A stretch of 61,229 bases of DNA from JBGRQA01 sp041725895 (GTDB taxonomy: Bacteria; Bacteroidota; Bacteroidia; Bacteroidales; Marinifilaceae): assembly GCA_041725895.1 (NCBI GenBank), contig JBGRQA010000035.1:1-61229 (forward strand), written 5' to 3'. The notes under the pieces were generated by a model. That model did not search any database, was not told where the DNA came from, and was given only the letters and a program-made list of their open reading frames with translations. The position numbers and the translations under genes are program-made. How positions within the stretch are numbered: the stretch's first letter is position 1; the number at the start of each line of letters is the position of its first letter. This document shows positions 40,151 to 49,582 of this stretch, in pieces.

Positions 40151-41074
40151 AGACCTACATCACGATAGCTATTGGGATCACAGATTTCTGCAGACTAGCT
40201 ATTCTGGGGCGTGCCTTCGAAGTTTTGGTTGGAATGGTTGGTGTTTGAAGGTTGGGGGGAATTCCTGATTAACTCCTGGACTTTGGAATGTGAAATTAAT
40301 TCCTCCTTTCTGAGGTCTATTAAAGCTCTAAGGTATCTTGCTTGAAGTTTTGTCGATTAAACTTCTCATGTGAATGAAAAGAGAAGGCATTTAAAAGGGA
40401 AGGAGTAAAGGTATTTTTTTCTTCTTTTTCTATCTACAGAGACTAGGGAGGAGAAATGTCATAGAGCTTCAACTCGAAGAGGGGAAGCATTATGATATTC
40501 CCGGCTGGCATCATGGATAGGATAAATAAATGCAGGTTTACTATTGAAGTAAAGAGGGTTACTTCAAATTATTTGACGGATATTTCTTTTGTTCTAAAAG
40601 AAAATTAAGTAAATTTAATAGAAGCAGCAAGTATTGAGAAGGTTACTAGAGGTCTAACCGGGGAGCAGTGAAAAGTTGTTTGGGATATAGGAATTGTTGC
40701 GGGTTTTATTCCAAAGGTCAACCATACTATTATGAGGATCCGGAATTTTGTTACGAGGATCGAGGTTTGGATCAGGAAGATTTTAGAGTTTATGGGAAGG
40801 ATTGAAAAAATCCAATGAGGATTTGTAGTTTGTTGATCAGGATTTCAATTATCTCCCTTAGGATTGGGCCATTGTTCAGTAGGATCTGCATTTGGTTATT
40901 GAAGATTCACCTGAAACATTTTTCCATGGCACTATTCTATGGCTGGATTTAGCAAGAATCCTTTTGTAAAGAGTTTTTAATTGAGTCAATTGTTAAGATA
41001 CGATATTTTAGTGATAGGAGGAGTAGGAAAACGAAGGAAATCTATAGTTTTTAAATTACTGAAATGAAGTCACA
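40151..41074. other. Long intergenic region upstream of the 303-aa gene
   Basis: About 920 bp without an intact gene. Its right part (40715-40925) is a degenerate 21-bp repeat array, described separately. The left part shows no recognised structure. Confidence 0.4.
40715..40925 (+). repeat. Degenerate 21-bp-period array
   Basis: The core (G)AGGATT/C recurs with GGAT or AGAT starting at 40736, 40757, 40778, 40799, 40819, 40840, 40861, 40882 and 40903. The steps are 21 bp except for one of 20. Between cores the sequence varies freely. In one frame the units read xRIxxxx heptads (MRIRNFV, TRIEVWI), and the 20-bp step causes a frameshift, so the array is not one coding frame now. It lies 150 bp upstream of the 303-aa gene. 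Confidence 0.65.
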
Positions 41075-41986
41075 ATGAAAACGGTCCATCTGAAAAAATT
41101 AGAAGCGCATCAGCAGGAAGCCAGATTACTCTCTGAAAACCTGTTTCTATTCGAGGAGAAGCCCAGAATTAAAGCTTTTCTGGAAGCCTACATTCAGCAA
41201 GTAGAGGATGTGGGTAAGCTTTATCGTACCTTGCGTTATTTTAGGAAGAGAGGGATGCGAGAGAAAATGGGAGTCCGGGAGAAACTTGCCCGTCTGATAT
41301 TTGAGGATGTAGTTCCTTTTCTTTCCGAAGTTGCTTTTGAGGAGGGGAATGACGATCTGCTGGCAAAGATAAGAATCGGCCCCAAAGCTTTTGAATACTT
41401 GTACGATGGGGAATTGATCAAAAGGCTGGAGCAATACATTCAACTTTGCGAGGAGTACCTGCCCCGTTACGGTAGCTCCTCTTTTAACCGGGGGCACCTC
41501 GATCTTTTTATTGAGACTTGTTGGGCGTACCGTTCCGTTGTTATGCTACCCCTTAGGGAGCGAAACCAGTTGAAGGAACGAAACCAGCAGTTTGTTCAGA
41601 AGATACAGAATTTGAATGCCTGTTGGCAAAAGATGGACATGCTCTTTTTGCGTCAAAAGAAGGACAACCCCCGTTTTTACACTAGCTATTTGTCAGCTAA
41701 ACATGTTACTAGTAAGCGGACCAAGCGATTTCATGTACTGGGGCAGGTAGTGGACCACAGAACCCACATGCCGGTGGCCGGGGCCAAAGTGAGCTTTAAG
41801 GGCTGCGACAAAACCTGTACGACCTCCAAAGAGGGCCGGCTCTGGTTCAAGGAATTCCCACTGGGGAGTTACGAGATGAAAATCACCCACCAGGACTATC
41901 ACCCGCACCGCTCTTTCTTTCATTTGTTGAACGAAACCCGTAACCAACGTTTTGTGAAAGAGTTGGAGCCTTTGGAGGAGGAGTGA
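41075..41986 (+). CDS. Helical protein with C-terminal carboxypeptidase-regulatory-like domain
   Basis: 303 residues, no signal peptide. Residues 1-205 are predicted helical and highly charged, with REKLARLIFEDVVPFLSEVAFE recalling the VKLARILFEDD segment of the helical protein at 26514-27170. Residues ~215-295 (VLGQVVDHRTHMPVAGAKVSFKGCDKTCTTSKEGRLWFKEFPLGSYEMKITHQDYHPH) form a carboxypeptidase-regulatory/CNA-B-like beta sandwich, normally found in exported proteins. That combination without a signal is odd. Like the 26.5-kb gene, it sits downstream of a 21-bp-period array. Function unknown. Confidence 0.7.
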   Translation: MKTVHLKKLEAHQQEARLLSENLFLFEEKPRIKAFLEAYIQQVEDVGKLYRTLRYFRKRGMREKMGVREKLARLIFEDVVPFLSEVAFEEGNDDLLAKIRIGPKAFEYLYDGELIKRLEQYIQLCEEYLPRYGSSSFNRGHLDLFIETCWAYRSVVMLPLRERNQLKERNQQFVQKIQNLNACWQKMDMLFLRQKKDNPRFYTSYLSAKHVTSKRTKRFHVLGQVVDHRTHMPVAGAKVSFKGCDKTCTTSKEGRLWFKEFPLGSYEMKITHQDYHPHRSFFHLLNETRNQRFVKELEPLEEE

Positions 41987-42286
41987 AGGTCTATTAAAAA
42001 AGAATACCCATAATTTTAATAAGATTTGTTGTTGAATTTATGTAAGCTTTAATGCTTGATAATTTTGTAGGAAAAATGTTGTATTGTTTTTCATCCTGAT
42101 TTTTCGTCTAATCGATCAAAATAAAATTTAAAACCTTGGTTATTATAGAAGTTTCAGGATTCAATTCATACGTTGTAGAATTAATTTACTTCGGAAGTGT
42201 ATTCAATTGAACCTAATTTATCGAATGTTTATTTTATTATGTATTTTTACGATTATTATGTTTAAATTGTAAAAAGGATATTCATT

Positions 42287-44038
42287 ATGAAGCTTAAATT
42301 TTTTCTGCTGTTTTTGTTTCTAAGTGGATTTTGTATGGCTCAGAATCCAAAGAAACATTTTATCCCCTTTAAGGAATGGCATTTGCCAGGAACAGTAATT
42401 CCCTCTGATTTGAATACCTATACCATAAAGTATGGGGAAGTTCCATTTAAGGAAATTCAATTTGTTGCCGCCAATGATAGATACAGAAGTCATAATCACT
42501 CGATTGCTTTTGATAAAAAGAAGTTGTTTGATGGTGGAATTTATAAAGTGATGGCTTTAACACAGTTCAAGCATGTTCCCTATTTGTATCTGGCAGATAT
42601 TAAAATTCTAGTTAAGGTAACGGATTTAGGTTATAAGGTAAAAGCAAAAGGGAATAAGAAGCTGGGATCCGATAAATCTACTTTTACGGGAGAGCTTTTG
42701 GGTGTGTGTAATGTTTCTGTTTCGGTAGAAGATAAACAGGGCAACAAGTTGTACGAAACCAAGAAGCAAGCAAAGGATTTGCTAGCAGAAGTCTCTAGCT
42801 TAAACAATCTTGTAATTACCAAAGAGGATGTTGCTTTTGATCAAATTATCAAAAAGTACAATAAAAAGCCGGAGGAATATAAGAAAAAGCTAATTAAATC
42901 CTTAAATGATAATATTGTGAAATTGGGACGGAAGGTAGTGCAGAATATTGATTTCTACATTCAGTCCACCAAACTGCCAATATATACCATTAAAAAGAAA
43001 AAAGGATACGATTTTACAGGTGTGAATGGAAAAACGAAACAATTTATGGATGTGGTAAGTCAGTCCTATTCCGACCAGTATCAATCGATGGTGTCTGATT
43101 CGGCCAGGTCTGTTGTAGATTTCTGGAAACAGGAAATGCAGAAATACGACCCACAGAACAAGAAAGATAAAAAAGTATTGTGGAGTTTGCTGTCCAATAT
43201 TACCTCGGCTTACTATATTATTGGAGACTATGAAAATGCAATTGAGAATACAGAAAAATTAAACGATCTGAATCATCGATGGAATAATAAGACAATTGAA
43301 AAATTGGCAGAAAATAGGGTGAAATTGATTGCTTTGCATAAGAATTCTGATGGGAGTCCAAAGAGAGAATATTTGAGTGTTAATTATAAAGATGAAAATC
43401 GTGCTGTCTGTAAAGAAAATGCAGAAGGAACTTATTTTAAACTGGATGGATATATAAAAGGGACTCTTGTAACAAATGATGGTGCGGAAACGGAGGGATA
43501 TATCCGGATTAATGATCATGATAAGGTTCAGGGGATTGTAGATCCAAGTTTATTGAATGGAAGGAGTGCAACCCTGATAACAATTAATAAGGATGGAAAG
43601 CAGATAAAAAGGACTTTCAGAGCATCAAATTGTAAGTATATTTTTTTTCCGGGTGATGACAGCAATTTAGGGGATTATTTCTGTCCTGTTAAGTGTGTAC
43701 TTTCCAATGGGGGAAAAACAGAGTATAAGGCCGGAAATTTGACTTTAGAGGGAAAAAAGAAGAGGTTCCTCAAGGTAATTTTTAATACAAAAAAAATAAA
43801 GGTATATATATATCATAGCGAAGTATTTTTACAAAAACCTAACTGTGACTATTGTGAATCAACTTCGTCTGTGAAATTTCACTATGCCTTTAGAAAAGAG
43901 TTGGCCAAATTTGCTCCCGATTGTCCTCGTGTTTTGGAAAAGATTCAAAATAAGGAATACGAAAATAGCTTTTTGGGGATATGTTCTTTTGCCAGTGATT
44001 ATATTGATTGTTTTGAAGAAGAGGAAGATGAGTATTGA
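42287..44038 (+). CDS. Secreted protein of unknown function (583 aa)
   Basis: A clear signal peptide (MKLKFFLLFLFLSGFCMAQ) indicates export. The mature part has a beta-rich first section (about 25-170), a helical, lysine-rich middle (about 180-300) with a TPR-like stretch (ITSAYYIIGDYENAIENTEKLNDL, about 302-325), and a beta-rich C-terminal third with eight or so cysteines, including PNCDYCES and FAPDCPRV. It ends in an acidic tail (CFEEEEDEY). Low GC and AT-rich codons differ from the core genes upstream. No family is recognised. Its terminator is at 44062-44105. Confidence 0.75.
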   Translation: MKLKFFLLFLFLSGFCMAQNPKKHFIPFKEWHLPGTVIPSDLNTYTIKYGEVPFKEIQFVAANDRYRSHNHSIAFDKKKLFDGGIYKVMALTQFKHVPYLYLADIKILVKVTDLGYKVKAKGNKKLGSDKSTFTGELLGVCNVSVSVEDKQGNKLYETKKQAKDLLAEVSSLNNLVITKEDVAFDQIIKKYNKKPEEYKKKLIKSLNDNIVKLGRKVVQNIDFYIQSTKLPIYTIKKKKGYDFTGVNGKTKQFMDVVSQSYSDQYQSMVSDSARSVVDFWKQEMQKYDPQNKKDKKVLWSLLSNITSAYYIIGDYENAIENTEKLNDLNHRWNNKTIEKLAENRVKLIALHKNSDGSPKREYLSVNYKDENRAVCKENAEGTYFKLDGYIKGTLVTNDGAETEGYIRINDHDKVQGIVDPSLLNGRSATLITINKDGKQIKRTFRASNCKYIFFPGDDSNLGDYFCPVKCVLSNGGKTEYKAGNLTLEGKKKRFLKVIFNTKKIKVYIYHSEVFLQKPNCDYCESTSSVKFHYAFRKELAKFAPDCPRVLEKIQNKEYENSFLGICSFASDYIDCFEEEEDEY

Positions 44039-44061
44039 TCCTGTTTGAGGGATTTAAATAA

Positions 44062-44105
44062 AGAGAAACCTTTGTTCATTTATGGGCAAGGGTTTTCTTT
44101 TTTTT
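44062..44105 (+). terminator. Terminator of the 583-aa secreted protein gene
   Basis: AGAGAAACC.TTTG pairs with CAA.GGGTTTTCT (44062-44074 with 44087-44098), followed by a run of eight Ts. Confidence 0.75.
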
Positions 44106-44314
44106 AGGTCTGCTTGTAATAGTTAAAGATGGTAGACTTTTAGTATTGTTTGGCTTGCCGGAGAATGTAAATATAGTATGTTTTAATGAGTTTCTTTGTG
44201 TATTATCTTCGATAGGTTCGTTTTTGATTTTCTTAGAGGCATTCCATTTCCACCTTGACATTTGTTTTAAATCTGCTTAAATTACAATTTGTACAAAAAA
44301 ATGGGAGGTGAAAA

Positions 44315-44680
44315 ATGAGTGCAACATTGTATGAAAGATTAGGAGGTACCGAAGGGATTACCAAAATAGCCAATGATGTAGTGGATATCCATTTTGCGAA
44401 TCCAGCTATTGCGACCCGGTACATCAACGCTAAATCTGATATAGCTGCCATTAAAAAGGGCGCAGCAACCTTTTTCATTGCGGGAACCGGTGGACCTGAT
44501 GTGTATAAGGGAAAAGATATGCTGACCACTCATAGGGGAATGAATATTAGTGAGTCGGAATTTGTGACTGTGCTGGATGATGTGCTGAAGGCATTGAACA
44601 GGAACAATATCGGTCAGCGGGAGCAGGAGGAAGTGCTCTTTGTTTTGTACAGTATGAAGAAGGAAATTGTGGCGGTATAG
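44315..44680 (+). CDS. Group 1 truncated haemoglobin
   Basis: 121 residues, the normal size for a 2-on-2 globin. Landmarks are LYERLGGTEGITKIANDVVD (helices A-B), ATFFIAGTGGPDVYKGKDM (the E-F turn region with the glycine pair typical of trHb1) and proximal histidine H73 in LTTHRGMNISESEF. It would bind haem and oxygen or NO in the cytoplasm. A GGGAGGTG Shine-Dalgarno-like sequence lies 9 bp before the ATG, a rare strong one for this phylum. Monocistronic. Confidence 0.92.
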   Translation: MSATLYERLGGTEGITKIANDVVDIHFANPAIATRYINAKSDIAAIKKGAATFFIAGTGGPDVYKGKDMLTTHRGMNISESEFVTVLDDVLKALNRNNIGQREQEEVLFVLYSMKKEIVAV

Positions 44681-44799
44681 CCATCCTGATTTAAAATATC
44701 TTGTTCATTCTTTACGATTCAAAGTAGAAAGTGTTGAAGAGATTAATCCGGTGTGTATGTTAACCCTTTTGAGGAGTATACCCTCTACATTGTGCATAA

Positions 44800-44832
44800 A
44801 AAAAGCACCGGAGATAAAGCCCCGGTGCTCAG
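44800..44832 (-). terminator. Terminator of the sigma/FecR/TonB-receptor operon
   Basis: On the minus strand AGCACCGG (44823-44830) pairs with CCGGTGCT (44805-44812), followed by TTTTTTTATG. It lies 20 bp past the DUF4249 gene. Confidence 0.88.
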
Positions 44833-44849
44833 TTGTACAATCGGATTCA

Positions 44850-45701
44850 CTACTCCTCAATAATCAGACGGGTTTTGGCCCGGGAAATGGAATAGGCGGT
44901 AAAAAAGCCGATGGCTCCGTTGGAAACATTGGAACGAATATTGGCAGGGACTCCAGAGGTAAGTGGATTTTGTCTGCTTGCGATAGATTGAAGCTCAAAT
45001 AGGTAATCGTGGTACTCTTTGTTAAAGGCATAAACCTCCAGGGTGATTTCATCATTGTTGTGAAGTATCTCGTCCGGTTTTTCCTGGTCGAATAGCCCCA
45101 CCTCAAATCCATTGAAGTTATTCCCATCGAAGTAACGGTCGTCGGTGCTATTTACTTCTGTAATGGTATCGTGAACCAACACATTGTTGACTCTGCAAGC
45201 AAAACCGTAGTAGTCGTCACGACCCTTTTGGTCCTTAAGATACAGCCCCAGAAGCCAGTACTTGTCTCCGTAGTAATTATCGTCGTAGAACATTTTAACG
45301 GAATCGATAGTATGCGGCGGGGTTAAAAAGGAGGAGGCGTGGTACTCTTCCATTTTACCATCTTTATCAATGTCCACATTGGAGATGCTTAAGTGGTAGG
45401 TTTTGCCTGGTATTCCAGAGAATGCCTCGGTGGTTTCATAGTAGCCTTTACGGGTTTCTTTCAAAAAGAAGGTTTGCACTCCATCGGTAAGACTGACCCC
45501 GGCTTTGGTTACGGCAGGAGCTTGCTGGTTAAAGAAGACATCGCTGCTCTCGCTTAGTTTTACGAAGTGTTTTTGAAAATCTGTAGTTACTTTACCCTCT
45601 ACTACCAATCGGGTATAGGTGCTGTCCAGTTTGACGTCCATCTTTTCTGTGCAGGACACCAGGGAGAAAAGTAACAGGAGGGAATATAGTATAGTTTTCA
45701 T
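44850..45701 (-). CDS. DUF4249 lipoprotein
   Basis: 283 residues from ATG 45701; a longer frame to 45860 would run back into the upstream receptor gene. The signal peptide ends in LFSLVSC (lipidated C17), then TEKMDVKLDSTYTRLVVEGKVTTD..KHFVKLSESSDVF, the standard DUF4249 opening of a beta-sandwich domain spanning the protein. Members are almost always encoded after an STN-type TonB receptor, as here (16 bp between the genes), and are thought to be outer-membrane partners of it. The ligand is unknown. Confidence 0.87.
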   Translation of the reverse strand: MKTILYSLLLLFSLVSCTEKMDVKLDSTYTRLVVEGKVTTDFQKHFVKLSESSDVFFNQQAPAVTKAGVSLTDGVQTFFLKETRKGYYETTEAFSGIPGKTYHLSISNVDIDKDGKMEEYHASSFLTPPHTIDSVKMFYDDNYYGDKYWLLGLYLKDQKGRDDYYGFACRVNNVLVHDTITEVNSTDDRYFDGNNFNGFEVGLFDQEKPDEILHNNDEITLEVYAFNKEYHDYLFELQSIASRQNPLTSGVPANIRSNVSNGAIGFFTAYSISRAKTRLIIEE

Positions 45702-45717
45702 GTTTGTAATTTTCTTG

Positions 45718-48306
45718 TTAGAATTTAAAATTGTAAGTGATGGATGGCACAAACGAGAATAGATAAGTTTTCTCTGCATAAAGAGTGTTGGGGTGATCCT
45801 CATCCTGCACAAAATCAACGATCCATGGATTCTTTTGTCCGTAGGCATTGTACAGAGCAAAATTCCATTCCCCTTCCCATTTGCGGTTGGGTTTTTTCCT
45901 GTTTTTCACTGTTACAGCCAGGTCCAGACGGTGGTAATCGGGCAGTCGGTAGGAGTTTCGGTCGGAATAGATGCGGATGTAGGTCCCCTGGTATTCCCCT
46001 CTTCCGGTTGGGAAAGTGACAGGGGCTCCTGTTGAATAGGAGAAATTTGCCGAGAGCGTAGTTCGCTTTGTTGCTTTAAAGTTTAACGCCATTTTAAAAT
46101 CGTGAGGTCTGTCGTAGGGAGATAGGTACGATTCTCCATTGTTGATGCCATCAATTGTTCTTTCGGTATGGGAGTAGGTATAGCTAAACCAGCCATTCCA
46201 TCGGGCCAGATTTAATTTGGTCATCAGTTCAACACCGTAGGCATGAGAGGATCCAAACCGAAGTTCTCCTTCCAGTTCCCGATTTAGCAGTAGTTCGGCG
46301 AAATCTTTAAAATCGATGGTGTTGCTCATTTTTTTATAGTAGGTTTCTATCGACATTTCGATACGGTTACTGCTGAAATTCCTAAAATAGCCCAGGGCAA
46401 ATTGATCGGAGATTTGAGGCTTCACATTGGGAGAGGCCGGAAACCAAACGTCCAAAGGCATCCCACCCGTTGATTTTTGAGTGAGCTGCATGTACTGGGA
46501 GGTTCTGGCGTAACTGGCTTTAAGAGAAGAAACTTCATTTAGAGTATACTTTAATCCCACGCGAGGTTCCAGGTTAAAATAAGTATGATAGATATCGTCT
46601 TTCTTGTGCAGGGTAGAGTCCACCAGGTTGAAGTTTTCATCAAAATTGTAAACGGTGGCCTTGCCTATATTCTGAAACATGGAGAGGCGCATGCCGTACT
46701 TGAGACTAATGCGGCTCCCTATTTTTTGTTCGTTGGAAACATAAAAAGCTTGCTCTATGGCCTTGTTTTCTTGAATTTTATATTCCGAAATAAAGGAATC
46801 GTCATTTAAGCCGCGGGCATTGCCGGGGGCGAAAGTGTGAAGTGTGTTATGCAGACCAAATTTTATTGTATTGTTCGTATTGGGGAAATAGGTGAAGTCC
46901 AGCTTGCCCGAAAAGTCCTCAAGTTCCGAATCCCATCGAAATGCATCTGCATCATCGTTGTTGGCTAATCTGTAATTGTATTTGCTCCAAAGCAAAGTTA
47001 TGTTGGAGAATAATTTGGGGGAGAAAAGGTGATTCCAGCGAAGGGTAAGAGTATTGTTGCCAAATGAAGCTTCATTGTCATCGTTTTTAAACATATCCTT
47101 CCCCATATAGGAGGAGATGAATAATCGGTTGTTGTCGTTGAAACGATGGTTGATTTTTGCATTCAGATCGTAGAAATAGATGATGTTATCCTTTACGTTT
47201 TCATCCGATGAGAGTCTCAGAAACAAATCAGCGTAGCTTCTTCTTCCGGAGATGATAAAGGAGGTTTTTTCGCTGCCCAAAGGGCCTTCGAGGGTAAGTC
47301 GTGAGGAGATGGTTCCCAAACCCCCACTTCCGGATAATTTATGTGAGTTTCCGTTCTTCATTCGAATGTCCAGTACAGAGGATAGTCGGCCTCCCAATGA
47401 TGCAGGAATATCTCCTTTGTATAGCTTTAAATCACTTATGGCATCGTTGTTAAATACCGAGAAGAAACCCATGAGGTGAGCTGGGTTATAAACTGGAGCT
47501 TCGTCCAAAAGGATGAGGTTCTGATCAGGATTTCCCCCTCTGACACTGAAACCGCTGGAACCCTCCGAAGCTGCTTTTACCCCGGGTAGCATCTGAATCG
47601 CCTTAATCAGATCCACTTCACCCATTAGGGCCGGCATCGTTTTTATTGTTTGAATGGGCAATTTAACCACGCTCATTTCAGCTTTTTCAACATTTCTGTT
47701 TGCACTGTTTCCTGTAACCGTAACTTCATTAATTTGTGTGCTTTCGCTGCTGAGTTCAATGTCAATGGTTTTGTCCTTGTTCAAACCTATGGTTTGGGTG
47801 TAGGTCTCATAGCCAATAAAAGAGTAGGAGACGGTGTATTTTCCTGCGGGAATACTGGCCGAATAGAAACCATAATTATTGGTGGTAGTACCGGTGATGA
47901 TTTCTTTAAAAATAACCGTTGCTCCAATAAGATCTTCCCCTGTTTCTTTGTCTTTAATGTGACCGCTTAATGTAACTTTTTTTGGGCTTTTTCTTTGTGC
48001 TTTTCGAAACGAAATTTGTTTCTCACCCAATTGGTATTTGAGTCCTGACTTTTCGCATATTTCGTCCAAAAGTGGAAGTAATCGATAGCTTTTATGATCC
48101 AGTTTGATTATGGACTTTTCGAAGGAAGAGTCCATTGAATAAGTATAGTTGTAGCCGGTTTTTTGCTTAATAATCTGCATGACTTCAATAAAAGTATATT
48201 GGTCTTTGCCGAACTGCAAGGATGAATTCTTTTCATTGTGGGCAAAAAGAACACTGCTTCCCAGCAGAAGAATTCCACTCAGGAGTAGAGTAATTTTATA
48301 TCTCAT
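45718..48306 (-). CDS. FecA-type TonB-dependent receptor with STN signalling domain
   Basis: 862 residues. After the signal peptide (to about 22) comes an STN domain (about 30-100: YTFIEVMQIIKQKTGYNYTYSMD...LLDEICEKSGLKYQL), a carboxypeptidase-regulatory-like domain (about 115-200), a plug (about 205-320: MGEVDLIKAIQMLPGVKAASEGSSGFSVRGGNPDQNLILLDEAPVYNPAHLMGFFSVFN) and a barrel. STN-type receptors report ligand binding across the envelope to a FecR anti-sigma protein. fecR and an ECF sigma gene lie directly upstream on the same strand. The ligand is unknown; the absence of SusD and glycan enzymes argues against a polysaccharide locus. Confidence 0.94.
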   Translation of the reverse strand: MRYKITLLLSGILLLGSSVLFAHNEKNSSLQFGKDQYTFIEVMQIIKQKTGYNYTYSMDSSFEKSIIKLDHKSYRLLPLLDEICEKSGLKYQLGEKQISFRKAQRKSPKKVTLSGHIKDKETGEDLIGATVIFKEIITGTTTNNYGFYSASIPAGKYTVSYSFIGYETYTQTIGLNKDKTIDIELSSESTQINEVTVTGNSANRNVEKAEMSVVKLPIQTIKTMPALMGEVDLIKAIQMLPGVKAASEGSSGFSVRGGNPDQNLILLDEAPVYNPAHLMGFFSVFNNDAISDLKLYKGDIPASLGGRLSSVLDIRMKNGNSHKLSGSGGLGTISSRLTLEGPLGSEKTSFIISGRRSYADLFLRLSSDENVKDNIIYFYDLNAKINHRFNDNNRLFISSYMGKDMFKNDDNEASFGNNTLTLRWNHLFSPKLFSNITLLWSKYNYRLANNDDADAFRWDSELEDFSGKLDFTYFPNTNNTIKFGLHNTLHTFAPGNARGLNDDSFISEYKIQENKAIEQAFYVSNEQKIGSRISLKYGMRLSMFQNIGKATVYNFDENFNLVDSTLHKKDDIYHTYFNLEPRVGLKYTLNEVSSLKASYARTSQYMQLTQKSTGGMPLDVWFPASPNVKPQISDQFALGYFRNFSSNRIEMSIETYYKKMSNTIDFKDFAELLLNRELEGELRFGSSHAYGVELMTKLNLARWNGWFSYTYSHTERTIDGINNGESYLSPYDRPHDFKMALNFKATKRTTLSANFSYSTGAPVTFPTGRGEYQGTYIRIYSDRNSYRLPDYHRLDLAVTVKNRKKPNRKWEGEWNFALYNAYGQKNPWIVDFVQDEDHPNTLYAEKTYLFSFVPSITYNFKF

Positions 48307-48408
48307 TAGTAAAGGTATGTTTTAAAGTTAAAATAAACACCAGAACAGAGTAGGAATTCCATTGTAAATATTACCGGAATCCTATCGTGTTCAGGTATTT
48401 ATTTCAAA

Positions 48409-49368
48409 CTATTTTAGTAGGATGAATTTTCTATTGATTTCATTTTTTAGATTCAGACTGAAACATATCGATTCAATAATTTGTTCCAGGTTCTGATCTT
48501 CGAAAATGGCTGTTAGTTTTAGTTCCGGTATTTCCTTGTTGTTGTACCGGATTGTACAGTCAAATATTTCTTCAAGGTCATTGCATATTTCACCTAAGGT
48601 TTTGTTTTGGTATTTTAAGAGTCTGATATTAAATTTAGTTTCTCTGCTTGCTTTACTTCTGACGAGTAGTGCTTTTTGATCTTTTTTGAATACTGCGAAA
48701 TCTCCTTTAAAAAGGCGGGATTTGTTTTCAGAGTTTGAAATGTCCATGAACTCAACAATTCCTGTTTTTACAGCAATTTGGGTTTGATTATGGTATTCAG
48801 TGATTCTGAAAGAGGTTCCAACCACTTTTGTTTTTGTGTGTTTCGTTTCAATAAAAAAAGGCTTGTCTTTGTTTTTGGAGATGTTAAAAAATGCTTCTCC
48901 TTTTAGTTTAACCAGCCTTTCGGTTTCGGGGAATTCCGAAGGATATTCAAAGGAAGATCCATGTTTAAGTTGAATTTGAGAACCATCTGGAAGTGTAAAG
49001 GCTTTGTTGGGTATTCCGTTGTTTACCACTACGATGTGTTCCGTTTGGTGATTCCAGTTAAAAACAAAACCCGATACAGTTAACGAGATTAGTATAGCTG
49101 CTACAGCTGCATACCGAAGTAGTTGCTTAACCAAAATCGATTTTTTCGTTTTCTTTTGTATCAATATCTTATTTGATAAGTTTCTGAATCCTCTTTCGGA
49201 ATCAAATGGTATTGTTTCTTCTTTTTTTGCATCCCAGTATATTTTTAGCTCATCCAGATAGGTTCTGTTTTTGATGTCTTCATCAATCCATTGTTCTATT
49301 TTCTGTTTTGTTGCTTCATTGCATTTGTCATTTAAATAATCAGTTAATGTTTCAGTTGTTATTCTCAT
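48409..49368 (-). CDS. FecR-family anti-sigma factor
   Basis: 319 residues. A cytoplasmic N-terminal domain (about 1-75) that would hold the ECF sigma factor, one membrane helix (about 81-105, AAVAAILISLTVSGFVF), a periplasmic FecR domain (about 112-210: LPDGSQIQLKHGSSFEYPSEF, RLVKLKGEAFFNISKNKDKPF) and a C-terminal DUF4974 domain (about 245-319) that contacts the receptor STN domain. It lies between the sigma gene and the receptor gene. Confidence 0.93.
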   Translation of the reverse strand: MRITTETLTDYLNDKCNEATKQKIEQWIDEDIKNRTYLDELKIYWDAKKEETIPFDSERGFRNLSNKILIQKKTKKSILVKQLLRYAAVAAILISLTVSGFVFNWNHQTEHIVVVNNGIPNKAFTLPDGSQIQLKHGSSFEYPSEFPETERLVKLKGEAFFNISKNKDKPFFIETKHTKTKVVGTSFRITEYHNQTQIAVKTGIVEFMDISNSENKSRLFKGDFAVFKKDQKALLVRSKASRETKFNIRLLKYQNKTLGEICNDLEEIFDCTIRYNNKEIPELKLTAIFEDQNLEQIIESICFSLNLKNEINRKFILLK

Positions 49369-49582
49369 GGTGAAATAGCTTATACCATAAATGGTTTGAA
49401 TCGATTCGGTAATTTGTTTTTCGAAACAGGAATTCCGTTTTTTTTGTTAATGGCCATTGTTTTGGAACTGTTTCTATTGGTAAGACGAGCCTTTGTATAA
49501 AACCCCTATAGAAAATGAAAAAAAATATGGAAATTGATTTTCATTTTTATGTAATCAACACAAAGTGTGCTTGTTATATTTG

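Noticed and set aside
45702..45860. N-terminal extension of the DUF4249 lipoprotein
   Set aside because: It overlaps the receptor gene and would bury the lipoprotein signal peptide inside the protein.
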